NCBI RefSeq assembly: GCF_029714425.1
Contig: NZ_CP121668.1
Location: forward strand, 4,175,501-4,239,500
DNA: 64,000 nt
Reading direction: 5' to 3'
DNA from: Bradyrhizobium sp. CB2312
GTDB lineage: Bacteria > Pseudomonadota > Alphaproteobacteria > Rhizobiales > Xanthobacteraceae
In this document: in pieces, positions 56,424 to 64,000 of the stretch
How positions within the stretch are numbered: position 1 is the stretch's first letter
How the letters are laid out: each line of letters begins with the position of its first letter
The notes under the pieces: generated by a model
What the model was told of the DNA's origin: nothing
The model's input: only the letters and a program-made list of their open reading frames with translations
Database searches by the model: none
Position numbers and translations under genes: made by a program

Positions 56424-57455
56424 ATGGGTGAAACAGTGACGATCCAGAAAAATTGGCAAGAACTGATTCGGCCGAACAAGCTCCAGGTCACGCCCGGCAG
56501 TGACCCCACGCGTTTCGCGACCATCGTCGCCGAGCCGCTCGAGCGCGGCTTCGGCCAGACCCTCGGCAACGCGCTGCGCCGCATCCTGCTGTCCTCGCTC
56601 CAGGGCGCGGCGGTGCAGTCGGTGCACATCGACGGCGTGCTGCACGAGTTCTCCTCGATCGCTGGCGTCCGTGAGGACGTCACCGACATCGTGCTGAACA
56701 TCAAGGACATCTCGATCAAGATGCAGGGCGAAGGCCCCAAGCGCATGGTCGTGAAGAAGCAGGGCCCGGGCGTCGTCACCGCCGGCGACATCCAGACCGT
56801 CGGCGATGTCACCGTGCTCAACCCGGACCTGCAGATCTGCACCCTCGACGAGGGCGCCGAGATCCGCATGGAGTTCACGGTCTCGACCGGCAAGGGCTAC
56901 GTGCCCGCCGAGCGCAACCGTCCCGAGGACGCGCCGATCGGCCTGATCCCGGTCGACAGCCTGTACTCGCCGGTCCGCAAGGTCTCCTACAAGGTCGAGA
57001 ACACCCGCGAGGGCCAGATCCTCGACTACGACAAGCTGACCATGACGATCGAGACCAACGGCGCGATCTCGCCGGATGACTCGGTGGCTTACGCCGCGCG
57101 CATCCTGCAGGATCAGCTCAACGTGTTCGTCAACTTCGAAGAGCCGCGCAAGGAAGTCGCCCAGGAGATCATCCCGGACCTCGCCTTCAACCCGGCCTTC
57201 CTCAAGAAGGTGGACGAGCTCGAGCTGTCGGTGCGTTCGGCCAACTGCCTGAAGAACGACAACATCGTCTACATCGGCGACCTCGTGCAGAAGTCGGAAG
57301 CCGAAATGCTCCGCACTCCGAACTTCGGCCGCAAGTCGCTGAACGAGATCAAGGAAGTGCTGGCTCAGATGGGTCTGCACCTCGGCATGGAAGTGCCGGG
57401 CTGGCCGCCGGAGAACATCGACGAGCTCGCCAAGCGCTTCGAGGATCATTACTAA
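56424..57455 (+). CDS. rpoA: DNA-directed RNA polymerase subunit alpha
   Basis: A 343-residue subunit (E. coli 329). The N-terminal assembly domain contains [20 protein letters not shown]; a linker leads to the C-terminal domain (about 260-330) with [20 protein letters not shown] and [20 protein letters not shown], which contacts UP elements and activators. The ATG at 56424 gives [12 protein letters not shown]; a GTG at 56436 giving VTIQKNW is an alternative start. A palindromic repeat separates it from rplQ. Confidence 0.97.
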   Translation: MGETVTIQKNWQELIRPNKLQVTPGSDPTRFATIVAEPLERGFGQTLGNALRRILLSSLQGAAVQSVHIDGVLHEFSSIAGVREDVTDIVLNIKDISIKMQGEGPKRMVVKKQGPGVVTAGDIQTVGDVTVLNPDLQICTLDEGAEIRMEFTVSTGKGYVPAERNRPEDAPIGLIPVDSLYSPVRKVSYKVENTREGQILDYDKLTMTIETNGAISPDDSVAYAARILQDQLNVFVNFEEPRKEVAQEIIPDLAFNPAFLKKVDELELSVRSANCLKNDNIVYIGDLVQKSEAEMLRTPNFGRKSLNEIKEVLAQMGLHLGMEVPGWPPENIDELAKRFEDHY

Positions 57456-57464
57456 GCGAATTGG

Positions 57465-57521
57465 GAGTGGCGAATGGCGAATAGGAATCTATTCGCTGCT
57501 CGCCATTCGCTATTCACCACC
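57465..57521. repeat. GCGAATA-type palindromic repeat, rpoA-rplQ gap
   Basis: Left arm GAGTGGCGAATGGCGAATAG and right arm CGCCATTCGCTATTCACCAC are inverted versions of short units, around a CTATTCGCTGCT centre. The shorter relative is at 42914-42957. Confidence 0.7.
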
Positions 57522-57599
57522 CTGGGCGAACGCAGGCAGCCCACCTGAGCAACATGTCCGACGAACCGTCGCGGCAGTTTTAACGTAAGGACTACTCAC

Positions 57600-58016
57600 A
57601 TGCGTCACGGCAAGGTTCATCGGAAGCTCAACCGCACGGCCGAGCACCGCAAGGCGATGTTCGCCAACATGGCGGCCGCGCTGATCAAACACGAGCAGAT
57701 CGTCACCACGCTGCCGAAGGCCAAGGAACTCCGCCCGATCGTCGAGAAGCTCGTCACCCTCGGCAAGAAGGGCGGCCTCTCGCTGCGCCGCCAGGCGATC
57801 TCCGAGCTGCGCGACGTCGACATGGTCAAGAAGCTCTTCGACACGCTGGCGACCCGCTACAAGGACCGCCAGGGCGGCTACACCCGCATCATCAAGGCCG
57901 GCTTCCGCTACGGCGACAACGCCGCGATGGCCGTGATCGAGTTCGTCGATCGCGACGTCGACGCCAAGGGCCAGGACTCCGGTCCGGTGCAGGAGAAGGA
58001 AGCCGAGGCGGCGTAA
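57600..58016 (+). CDS. rplQ: 50S ribosomal protein L17
   Basis: A 138-residue protein (E. coli 127) with a C-terminal acidic extension (EKEAEAA). [20 protein letters not shown] and [20 protein letters not shown] are standard. It lies near the tunnel exit. AAGGA precedes the ATG. A strong terminator follows 26 bases after the stop, closing the ribosomal gene block. Confidence 0.98.
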   Translation: MRHGKVHRKLNRTAEHRKAMFANMAAALIKHEQIVTTLPKAKELRPIVEKLVTLGKKGGLSLRRQAISELRDVDMVKKLFDTLATRYKDRQGGYTRIIKAGFRYGDNAAMAVIEFVDRDVDAKGQDSGPVQEKEAEAA

Positions 58017-58040
58017 GCCGACCGGTATGGAAGTTTCAGA

Positions 58041-58068
58041 AAGCGGCGCCCCGGGGCGCCGCTTTTTT
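58041..58068 (+). terminator. Rho-independent terminator after rplQ
   Basis: An 8-bp stem GCGGCGCC (58043-58050) and GGCGCCGC (58055-58062) around CCGG, followed by six T. It ends the alpha operon. Confidence 0.93.
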
Positions 58069-58136
58069 GTATGGCGCAGCGATTTCTCATGCTGCGCACA
58101 ATGATTTTGCAGAATTGATTTCGTTTGGGGGATTCC

Positions 58137-58973
58137 ATGAGAACTGCGATTGCCATTGCGCTTGCGCTGCTGATGTCGCCGGCCATGGGCGAGACGCTGG
58201 TCGAGCGGGGCGCCTATCTCATCAACAGCGTCATGGTCTGCCACAACTGCCACACCCCGCGCGGCCCGCAAGGGCTTGATCTTTCGCGCGCGCTCTCGGG
58301 CGCTCAGACGTTCGACGAGCCGGCCTTCAAGGTCACTGGCTCCAACATCACGCCGGACAAGGACACCGGCATCGGCAATTGGAGCGATGCCGAGCTGAAG
58401 CGGTTTCTCGTCAGCGGCATCAAGCCGAACGGAACCAAGGCTGCGCCGATCATGCCGACCGAGTTCTACACCGTGCTCACGGTCCGCGATCTCGACGCAC
58501 TCGCGGCTTACTTGCGCTCCGTGCCGCCGGTGCGCCACGAGACGCCGGCGCCGGAATACAGGATCGCGTTGAAGCCGGAAGTGCCGACCTATGCCGGCAA
58601 ACAGGCGAGCGAGCAGGAACTCTCAGACAAGCTCGCGCGCGGCCGCTATCTCCTGACCATCGCCCATTGCCTCGAATGCCACACGCCGGAAGGCCCGTCC
58701 GCCGTGCACGATTTCACTGCGGCGAGCGGCAAGGGCGGCCGCACCTTCAGGGGGCCGTGGGGTGAATCCGTCTCTCCCAACATCACCGCGGATCCCGTGG
58801 CCGGTCTCGGCAGCTGGAGCGACGACGAAATCAAACGTGCGATTGCGCAAGGCATCGCGCGTGACGGTCGCAAGCTCAAGCCGCCGATGGCGTATGCTGC
58901 CTATGCCAGCATGACGTCACAGGATCTCGATGCCATCGTCGCGTTTGTCAGAACGCTGCCGCCGAAGAAATAG
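58137..58973 (+). CDS. Periplasmic diheme cytochrome c
   Basis: A 278-residue secreted protein. A signal peptide (MRTAIAIALALLMSPAMGE) is followed by two c-type domains, each with a CxxCH haem site: CHNCH (35-39) and CLECH (178-182). Possible axial methionines lie in IMPTEFY and PPMAYAAY. Each domain has an NITPDK or NITADP segment, typical of the cytochrome subunits that accept electrons from periplasmic alcohol, aldehyde, sorbitol or nicotinate dehydrogenases. No partner dehydrogenase adjoins it. The ATG at 58137 follows GGGGG; a TTG four codons earlier is unlikely. It is isolated by a terminator and a repeat. Confidence 0.88.
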   Translation: MRTAIAIALALLMSPAMGETLVERGAYLINSVMVCHNCHTPRGPQGLDLSRALSGAQTFDEPAFKVTGSNITPDKDTGIGNWSDAELKRFLVSGIKPNGTKAAPIMPTEFYTVLTVRDLDALAAYLRSVPPVRHETPAPEYRIALKPEVPTYAGKQASEQELSDKLARGRYLLTIAHCLECHTPEGPSAVHDFTAASGKGGRTFRGPWGESVSPNITADPVAGLGSWSDDEIKRAIAQGIARDGRKLKPPMAYAAYASMTSQDLDAIVAFVRTLPPKK

Positions 58974-58978
58974 GTGGC

Positions 58979-59023
58979 GTAGGGTGGGCAAAGGGCGCGC
59001 GCTGGTCGCGCGCCGTGCCCACC
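58979..59023. repeat. GTAGGGTGGGCAAA element, short form
   Basis: GTAGGGTGGGCAAA (58979-58992), an 8-bp hairpin GGCGCGCG/CGCGCGCC and GTGCCCACC (59015-59023). Same family as 12015-12138. It starts six bases after the cytochrome stop. Confidence 0.75.
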
Positions 59024-59129
59024 ATTTGGCGCTGCCGTCGTGGCGACCGATCCTCACGCGTCGGTGAGGGGTGATTGCATCCGCTTGTGCTGCGCACGAT
59101 ATCCGCACCAACCGCAATGGAGACGACGC

Positions 59130-59918
59130 ATGAAGATCGACCTGTCCGGAAAGACCGCCCTCGTGACCGGCTCGACCGCCGGCATCGGCCACGCCATCGC
59201 AAAGGGCCTTGCCGCTTCCGGCGCCAGCGTCGTGATCAACGGCCGCGGCCAGGACAAGGTCGATGCGGCCGTGCGCAAGCTGGAAGGGAGCGGTGCCAAG
59301 GTGCGCGGCATCGCCGCCGACGTCTCGACCGCGTCGGGCTGCAAGGCGCTCGTATCGGCGCTTCCCGAGGTCGACATCCTCATCAACAATGCCGGCATCT
59401 TCGAGCCGAAGGACTTTTTCGACATCCCGGACGAGGATTGGAACCGCTTCTTCGAGGTCAACGTTATGAGCGGCGTGCGGCTGTCGCGCGCCTACATGAA
59501 GGGCATGCTCAAGCGCAACTGGGGCCGCATCGTCTTCATCTCCTCGGAATCCGGGCTCAACATTCCCGTCGAGATGATCCATTACGGCATGACCAAGACG
59601 GCCCAGCTCTCGGTCGCGCGCGGCCTCGCGCAGCTCACCCGCGGCACCGGCGTCACCGTCAATTCCGTGCTGCCGGGTCCGACCATGTCGGAGGGTGTCG
59701 AGACCTTTGTGAAGGACCTCGCGAAGCAGAACGGCCAGTCGGTGGACGAGGCCGCCGCCAACTTCGTCAGGCAGCATCGCCCGAGCTCGCTGATCCAGCG
59801 GTTTGCCAGCGTCGATGAGATCGCGAACATGGTTGTTTACGTCGCGTCGAAGGAAGCCTCCGCCACCAATGGTGCGGCGCTGCGGGCGGAAGGTGGCATC
59901 GTCAATACGATCGCCTAG
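59130..59918 (+). CDS. Short-chain dehydrogenase/reductase (SDR)
   Basis: A 262-residue classical SDR. Cofactor motif TGSTAGIG (about 13-20); NGRGQDK after strand 2 suggests NADP(H); NNAG in the central part; catalytic Ser in FISSESG and Tyr-Lys in YGMTK. The C-terminus ends AALRAEGGIVNTIA, where most SDRs have a GGxDGG-like turn. The start MKIDLSGKTALVTGS at 59130 is family-like; the open frame back to 59040 is not. The stop codon overlaps the start of a palindromic repeat. A DUF1330 gene follows. The substrate is unknown. Confidence 0.9.
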   Translation: MKIDLSGKTALVTGSTAGIGHAIAKGLAASGASVVINGRGQDKVDAAVRKLEGSGAKVRGIAADVSTASGCKALVSALPEVDILINNAGIFEPKDFFDIPDEDWNRFFEVNVMSGVRLSRAYMKGMLKRNWGRIVFISSESGLNIPVEMIHYGMTKTAQLSVARGLAQLTRGTGVTVNSVLPGPTMSEGVETFVKDLAKQNGQSVDEAAANFVRQHRPSSLIQRFASVDEIANMVVYVASKEASATNGAALRAEGGIVNTIA

Positions 59919-59966
59919 AGCATGATCCGGAAAAGTGCGCAGCGGTTTTCCGACAAGATCATGCTC
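59918..59966. repeat. RIME-like palindrome (GAGCATGATCCGGAAAA)
   Basis: GAGCATGATCCGGAAAA (59918-59934) is matched by an inverted TTTTCCG...GATCATGCTC (59946-59966). It resembles the end arms of the element at 7210 and begins inside the SDR stop codon. Confidence 0.75.
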
Positions 59967-59986
59967 AAAACAATAGGGCAACGCGG

Positions 59987-60280
59987 ATGACCGCTTATGT
60001 GATCTCCGAAGTCGAGATGCGCGATCTCGACGGATTCGAAGCCTATCGCACGCTCGCCGCGAAGACGATCGCGCAGTACGGCGGACGTTATCTCGTTCGC
60101 GGCGGCAAGGCCGAGCTTGCGGAAGGCAATCTTCCGCCGAAGGCCATCGTCATCGTCGAATTCGACTCGATGGCGAGGCTGAAGGAGTGGTACGCCTCGC
60201 CGGAATATGCCGAGGCCCTGAAGATCCGCGCCGGTGCCTTGGAGCGGCGGCTGCTGTTCGTCGAGGGCGCGGTGCCGTAA
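59987..60280 (+). CDS. DUF1330 family protein
   Basis: A 97-residue protein of the DUF1330 family (dimeric alpha-beta barrel, ferredoxin-like). MTAYVISEVEMRDLDGFEAY at the start and FDSMARLKEWYASPEYAEAL near residues 60-80 are typical. Members are small cytoplasmic proteins of largely unknown function, sometimes fused or adjacent to oxidoreductases. It is in the same direction as the SDR upstream, 68 bases away and with a palindrome between, so co-transcription is possible. Confidence 0.85.
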   Translation: MTAYVISEVEMRDLDGFEAYRTLAAKTIAQYGGRYLVRGGKAELAEGNLPPKAIVIVEFDSMARLKEWYASPEYAEALKIRAGALERRLLFVEGAVP

Positions 60281-60288
60281 CGGCATTC

Positions 60289-60372
60289 GTCATGGCCGGG
60301 CTTGTCCCGGCCATCCACGTGTCACCGAAGGCGACAGCGTCCGTGGATGCCCGGGACAAGCCCGGGCATGAC
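60289..60372. repeat. REP/BIME-type palindrome
   Basis: Left GTCATGGCCGGGCTTGTCCC and right GGGACAAGCCCGGGCATGAC are near-perfect inverted copies, with inner CCATCCACG and CGTGGATG arms. It fills the gap between the convergent DUF1330 and alcohol dehydrogenase-like genes. Confidence 0.85.
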
Positions 60373-60386
60373 GGAGCATGCGGCGT

Positions 60387-61400
60387 CTACCACCCCTCCA
60401 GCACGATCTTGCCGCGCGACTTGCCGCTCTCGAGCAGCGCGTGCGCACGCTTGAGGTTGGTCGCATTGATCGTGCCAAAGGTCTGGTCGAGCGTGGTGCG
60501 CAGCACGCCCTTGTCGATGAGGTCGGCGACGTCGTTCAGCAGATGATGCTGAGCGATCATGTCTGATGTCTGGAACGAGGAGCGCGTGAACATCGATTCC
60601 CAGTGCACCGAGATCGCCTTGCCCTTGAAGGTGCTCATGGTGAACTCCGGGGGATCGTCGATCAAGCCGAACCGGCCCTGCGGCGCCATGAATTCGGCGA
60701 TGCTCTTGTAGTGCTGGTCGGTATAGGTGAGGCTCGCCACCAGCGCGACCGGCGGTAGCCTCAAGCTCTCGACCTGCTCCTTCATCGGCTTGCCGTGATC
60801 GATCACCGCATGCGCGCCGAGATCGAGGCACCATTTTTGCGATTCCGGCCGCGTCGCGGTTGCGAGCACCGTGAGCCCGGTGAGGCGGCGCGCCAGCTGG
60901 ATCAGGATCGAGCCGACGCCGCCGGCGCCGCCCGTGATCAGCAGCGTGCGCGGATCGACGCTCTTGCCGGGCACCGCGCCGAGGCGGTCGAACAGCAGTT
61001 CCCAGGCGGTGATGGAGGTGAGGGGAAGCGCGGCCGCTTGCGCGAACGACAGGCTCTTCGGCTTGTTGCCGACGATGCGCTCGTCGACCAGATGGAATTC
61101 GGCATTGGTGCCCTGGCGCAGGATCGAGCCGGCGTAGGACACTTCGTCACCCGGCTTGAACAGGGACACCTCGGGGCCTACCGCGTCCACGACGCCGGCT
61201 GCGTCGTAACCCAGGATCTTCGTCTCGCCTTCCGGCGGGGCGGCGCGCTTGCGCACTTTGTAATCGACCGGATTGGCCGAGATCGCCTTCACGGCGACGC
61301 GGATGTCGCGTCCCTTGGGCTCCGGCTTTGCGGTCTCGAAATCGATCAGTGAATCCGCGTCCTCGATCGGAAGCGACTTTTTGTAGCCGACGGCCTTCAT
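60387..61400 (-). CDS. Zinc-type alcohol dehydrogenase-like/quinone oxidoreductase (MDR family)
   Basis: A 337-residue medium-chain dehydrogenase/reductase. The N-terminal GroES-like domain (VKAISANPVDYKVRK, then GYDAAGVVDAVG) lacks the zinc-binding cysteines of true alcohol dehydrogenases. The NADPH-binding part has ITGGAGGVGSILIQLARR (about 150-167). Relatives reduce quinones, enones or other electrophiles. It is divergent from an HxlR regulator, a common pair in which HxlR controls reductase expression in response to quinones or aldehydes. Start ATG at 61400; the leader holds an operator-like region. The physiological substrate is unknown. Confidence 0.88.
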   Translation of the reverse strand: MKAVGYKKSLPIEDADSLIDFETAKPEPKGRDIRVAVKAISANPVDYKVRKRAAPPEGETKILGYDAAGVVDAVGPEVSLFKPGDEVSYAGSILRQGTNAEFHLVDERIVGNKPKSLSFAQAAALPLTSITAWELLFDRLGAVPGKSVDPRTLLITGGAGGVGSILIQLARRLTGLTVLATATRPESQKWCLDLGAHAVIDHGKPMKEQVESLRLPPVALVASLTYTDQHYKSIAEFMAPQGRFGLIDDPPEFTMSTFKGKAISVHWESMFTRSSFQTSDMIAQHHLLNDVADLIDKGVLRTTLDQTFGTINATNLKRAHALLESGKSRGKIVLEGW

Positions 61401-61479
61401 GGCTTGTCTCCATCAGTTGGCGCGCAGCTTGTGGCGTGCGCCTGGCCTGCTAACTGTCCCGCTGGCCTCCATTTGGCAA

Positions 61480-61521
61480 GTACTGTAAATTCGGGGATAT
61501 AGTCCCTGTTTGGATACTATT
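61480..61521. promoter_or_regulatory. Candidate HxlR operator/promoter region
   Basis: The gap between the divergent genes holds AGTACTGTAAAT, GGGGATATAGTCCC (an imperfect dyad) and GGATACTAT. HxlR-family proteins are known to bind TACT/AGTA-containing dyads between such gene pairs, so this stretch is the likely control site for both genes. Confidence 0.35.
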
Positions 61522-61533
61522 GGGAAAATATGC

Positions 61534-61911
61534 ATGAAACGGCGCGACTTTGCCCGTCGTCCCGGCTGCTCGGTCGAGGCGACGCTGGACCTGATCGACG
61601 GCAAATGGAAGGGCGTGATCCTCTATCACCTGCAAAGCGGCACCCAGCGCTTCGGCGAGTTGCGCCGCCGGATGCCCGGCATCACCCAGCGCATGCTGAC
61701 CAAGCAGCTTCGCGCGCTGGAGGAGGACAGGCTCGTCATCCGCAAGGTCTATGCCGAGGTGCCGCCGCGCGTGGAGTACTGCCTCTCCGAGCTAGGGGAG
61801 AGCCTCAAGCCGGTGATCGACATCCTGAAGGCCTGGGGCGAGAGCCACCAGCAGCGGCTGTCCTGCGCGCCGCCACCGGTGGTCGTGAAGAAGCCGAAGC
61901 GGGCGGCGTAA
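61534..61911 (+). CDS. HxlR-type winged-helix transcriptional regulator
   Basis: A 125-residue regulator. CSVEATLDLIDGKWKGVILYHL and RFGELRRRMPGITQRMLTKQLRALEEDRLV-type segments form the winged helix of the HxlR family. The N-terminal cysteine, located just before the DNA-binding domain (RPGCSVEA), is at the position used for redox or electrophile sensing in relatives. The C-terminal tail (PPPVVVKKPKRAA) is basic. The ATG at 61534 is preferred to the in-frame TTG at 61510. It is divergent from the MDR oxidoreductase and probably regulates it. Confidence 0.9.
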   Translation: MKRRDFARRPGCSVEATLDLIDGKWKGVILYHLQSGTQRFGELRRRMPGITQRMLTKQLRALEEDRLVIRKVYAEVPPRVEYCLSELGESLKPVIDILKAWGESHQQRLSCAPPPVVVKKPKRAA

Positions 61912-61943
61912 TTTTGCTGCGAAGTTGTTGCGGCACCCTCGGT

Positions 61944-62078
61944 GTCGTCCCCGCGAAGGCGGTGACCCATAACCCCGGGGAGAAGTTTTGGCGCGAGCCG
62001 GCAACTCCGAGTCCTCGCCAAACTCCAGCTTGTGGCTATGGGTCCCGGGTTCGCGCTGGCGCGCGCCCCGGGACGACA
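61944..62078. repeat. REP/BIME-type palindrome
   Basis: GTCGTCCCCGCGAAGGC on the left and CGCGCCCCGGGACGAC on the right, with inner GACCCATAACCCCGGG and CTATGGGTCCCGGG arms. It lies between the convergent HxlR and porin genes and ends 7 bases before the porin stop. Confidence 0.7.
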
Positions 62079-62085
62079 GCGAGGA

Positions 62086-63717
62086 TCAGAACGCAAACTG
62101 CGTGCGCAACGCGACAGCGTCGAACTTCGAGCCAGTGTCCGTCGCCGACACCGCCGAGGCCTGCTTCGACACCGTGCCATGCAGATAGTCGAGCATGAAG
62201 CGCACATTGCCGTTGACGTACCAGTTGAGCGCCAGCGTGTAGATGGTCTGCCGCCCGCCAGCGATGCCGGCGGCGGTCGCCAGCTGATCGTTCAGATCCA
62301 CGGTCGAGTAGCGACCGGCGATCTCCCAGGCCCCCCAGCCGCCGCCGTTGATCGAGAACGGATTGTTCGGCTTGACGCCGCCATAGGCCGCACTGGCCGG
62401 ATTGTACTTGCGCGATTCACCGGTCAGGACATAGGCCGCCTGTGCGTAGCCGCCCTGGAATTTCAGGCTCGACGTACCGACGGGCGCCACCGCGGTGTTC
62501 GCATCGCGATCGATGTTGAACCAGTAGTATTCGCCCTGGACCCACAGCGGTCCATAGGTGGCCGCGGCTTCCACGCCATAGACCTGCGCGCCCGACACAT
62601 TTGCAATCGCTCCGGTCGAGATCAGCGACGTGGGATCGATGCGCAGCTCGGGACGATCGCTGAGCGTGAGCGTTTGCGTGTTCGCGATCAGATTGCGCGG
62701 TGGCTGGATCAGCCACTCGGCGTCGGCGCCGAGATGCACCGAGTAGTCGTTGCCGCTCACGACCTGGCCCGCAACGCGGGCGGTCGCGCCGTATTGCTCG
62801 CTGGTCCCGGGAGGCGAAGCGGTCGAGGCGGAGTGAATGGCACCTGTCGTCGGGCCGGTCACGTAGGCGCCGGCGTAGAACACGTCGTTGTACCAGCGGG
62901 CACCGGCGGCAGAACGAAAATCGCCGGCGGCGATGTTTTGCGCGATGATGCCGACCGAGGCGCGCTCCATGAAGGCGATGTCGTTGGAGCTCGTGGATTC
63001 ATCCAGGGTCCAGGCGATATCCATGATGCCGGCCTCGATCGCCATCTTGCCGCCGAACGGCTTCAGTCCAGTGTAGCTCACAAACGCGTTTTCGATGCCG
63101 GATGTGCCGCCTCCGGGCAGGAAGCCGACAGGGGTGGTGCCAGCGGCTCCCGTGCCGCCAAATCCGTCCGACGAGCCGCCGAAATCGTAGATCAGCGCGA
63201 AATTCCAGTCTTCGAGGAATTTGCCGACGACACCGATGCGGGCGCGACGCACGTTTTCGCCGCTGTCGAGCTTTTGCGGCACAGTCGCCGCCGTGTTGGG
63301 GCGGAAATCGTAGCCGCCGACGTCCCAATGCACGCGGCTCGTGATGGCGACGCAGTTCGCCCCGTCGGCGGTGCAGATGGTCGGCCGGTTGTTCGGCATC
63401 GTCACCACGGCACCGGACACAGGCGGCGGAGTCTTGAACGGGACCGCCGCATTGGCATTGGCGACGACCGCCTTCGCCTCCGAGCGTGCCTCGGCCTTCG
63501 CTTCGGCTTTGGCCTCGGCCCTTGCCTTCGCCGTGGCCGCGGTGTTCGCCGCGGTCTGGCTCTGGAGCTTGTCGAGCTTCTGCTCCAGCATCTTCAGCTG
63601 CTGCTTCAGCAGCGCGATCTCCTGTTCGCTGCTGCTGGCCGATTGGGCCTGGGCCTGCGAGGCCGCCAGCGCGCCGGCGAGCCCAATCGCCGCGGCTGCA
63701 ATTCTTGTTTTGCTCAC
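62086..63717 (-). CDS. Outer-membrane porin (OprO/OprP-like) with N-terminal coiled coil
   Basis: A 543-residue protein. A signal peptide (VSKTRIAAAAIGLAGALAAS, cut after AQA-Q) is followed by a coiled coil (EIALLKQQLKMLEQKLDKLQ at about 31-50), an Ala/Glu/Lys-rich helix (about 60-85), and then a barrel region of about 400 residues rich in aromatic and Gly residues that ends in phenylalanine (RTQFAF), the usual BAM signal. Relatives are phosphate- or pyrophosphate-selective porins, but specificity cannot be read here. The GTG at 63717 was chosen because GGAG lies just upstream and the signal peptide starts there; the frame stays open to 63750. The coiled coil should form trimers in the periplasm, perhaps touching peptidoglycan. 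Confidence 0.85.
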   Translation of the reverse strand: MSKTRIAAAAIGLAGALAASQAQAQSASSSEQEIALLKQQLKMLEQKLDKLQSQTAANTAATAKARAEAKAEAKAEARSEAKAVVANANAAVPFKTPPPVSGAVVTMPNNRPTICTADGANCVAITSRVHWDVGGYDFRPNTAATVPQKLDSGENVRRARIGVVGKFLEDWNFALIYDFGGSSDGFGGTGAAGTTPVGFLPGGGTSGIENAFVSYTGLKPFGGKMAIEAGIMDIAWTLDESTSSNDIAFMERASVGIIAQNIAAGDFRSAAGARWYNDVFYAGAYVTGPTTGAIHSASTASPPGTSEQYGATARVAGQVVSGNDYSVHLGADAEWLIQPPRNLIANTQTLTLSDRPELRIDPTSLISTGAIANVSGAQVYGVEAAATYGPLWVQGEYYWFNIDRDANTAVAPVGTSSLKFQGGYAQAAYVLTGESRKYNPASAAYGGVKPNNPFSINGGGWGAWEIAGRYSTVDLNDQLATAAGIAGGRQTIYTLALNWYVNGNVRFMLDYLHGTVSKQASAVSATDTGSKFDAVALRTQFAF

Positions 63718-64000
63718 GTCATCACTCCATCGGTTGACGAACTTCCCCAAGTCGCAGGCGGAGAGCCTAGGAATGGTCGATGACTGCCCCGCGACGGCGC
63801 GCCCCGGTTGCGCGGGTTCCTACTGATGTAATTTCGTCGCAACCGAATCCGCCACGGGTAGCATGCTGGATGACGTGCATCATGCCAATCCACCACCGCA
63901 GGCGGGTTGTCATTTCGCACGCGGGGCTTGCAGGCGGGACACACCCGAAGGGGCAATATTGCCGCCCGCCGCCCTTCTATTGCCCGGCGAACGCGCCTAT
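63718..64000. other. Upstream region of the porin gene, no gene seen
   Basis: About 280 bases to the window edge. It should hold the porin promoter and perhaps the start of a gene outside the window. Short open frames exist, but none has a supported start or family-like sequence. Confidence 0.3.

Noticed and set aside
62032..63783. Long plus-strand frame opposite the porin
   Set aside because: The minus strand has a signal peptide, coiled coil and a barrel ending in Phe; the plus frame has none of these.

Overview
This 64-kb window is chromosomal DNA from an alphaproteobacterium of the Bradyrhizobium/Rhodopseudomonas group. The reasons are the high G+C content, the protein sequences of the ribosomal and RNA-polymerase genes, the gene order tRNA-Trp - secE - nusG - rplKA - rplJL - rpoBC - str - S10 - spc - alpha, and many short palindromic intergenic repeats of rhizobial type. 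No phage, insertion sequence, rRNA operon or CRISPR array was seen.

Left part (1-18.5 kb), accessory metabolism: the 3' end of a Rieske-type oxygenase; a catabolic block with two transporters, two beta-keto acid cleavage enzymes (BKACE) and a class III CoA-transferase; a RidA protein; a TetR regulator facing an acyl-CoA dehydrogenase plus phosphotransferase pair that resembles a split ACAD10/11 or Lva-type 4-hydroxyacyl-CoA pathway; a LysE exporter; ArgE; two short-chain dehydrogenases; a histidine phosphatase; and a serine beta-lactamase-like hydrolase. Between ArgE and the first dehydrogenase lies 1.1 kb with no credible gene, made almost wholly of dispersed repeats.

Middle (18.5-58 kb), the information-processing backbone: tRNA-Trp(CCA), secE-nusG, rplK-rplA, rplJ-rplL, rpoB-rpoC, rpsL-rpsG-fusA-tuf, the complete S10 and spc clusters, secY-adk, and rpsM-rpsK-rpoA-rplQ. 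Two insertions break it. A D-2-hydroxyacid dehydrogenase lies behind a terminator between rplA and rplJ. A three-gene unit lies between rpoC and rpsL: an FAD oxidoreductase fused to a methyltransferase, an ABC exporter with acidic tails at both ends, and a convergent FAD monooxygenase whose 3' end overlaps the exporter. This three-gene unit is the best candidate here for an undescribed system. The adenylate kinase of the spc cluster is also unusual: it carries a histone-H1-like tail of about 93 residues rich in lysine and alanine.

Right part (58-64 kb), accessory genes: a diheme cytochrome c, a third short-chain dehydrogenase, a DUF1330 protein, a zinc-type alcohol dehydrogenase-like protein divergent from an HxlR regulator, and an outer-membrane porin with an N-terminal coiled coil. 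All functional calls are read from sequence by eye; no searches were run.
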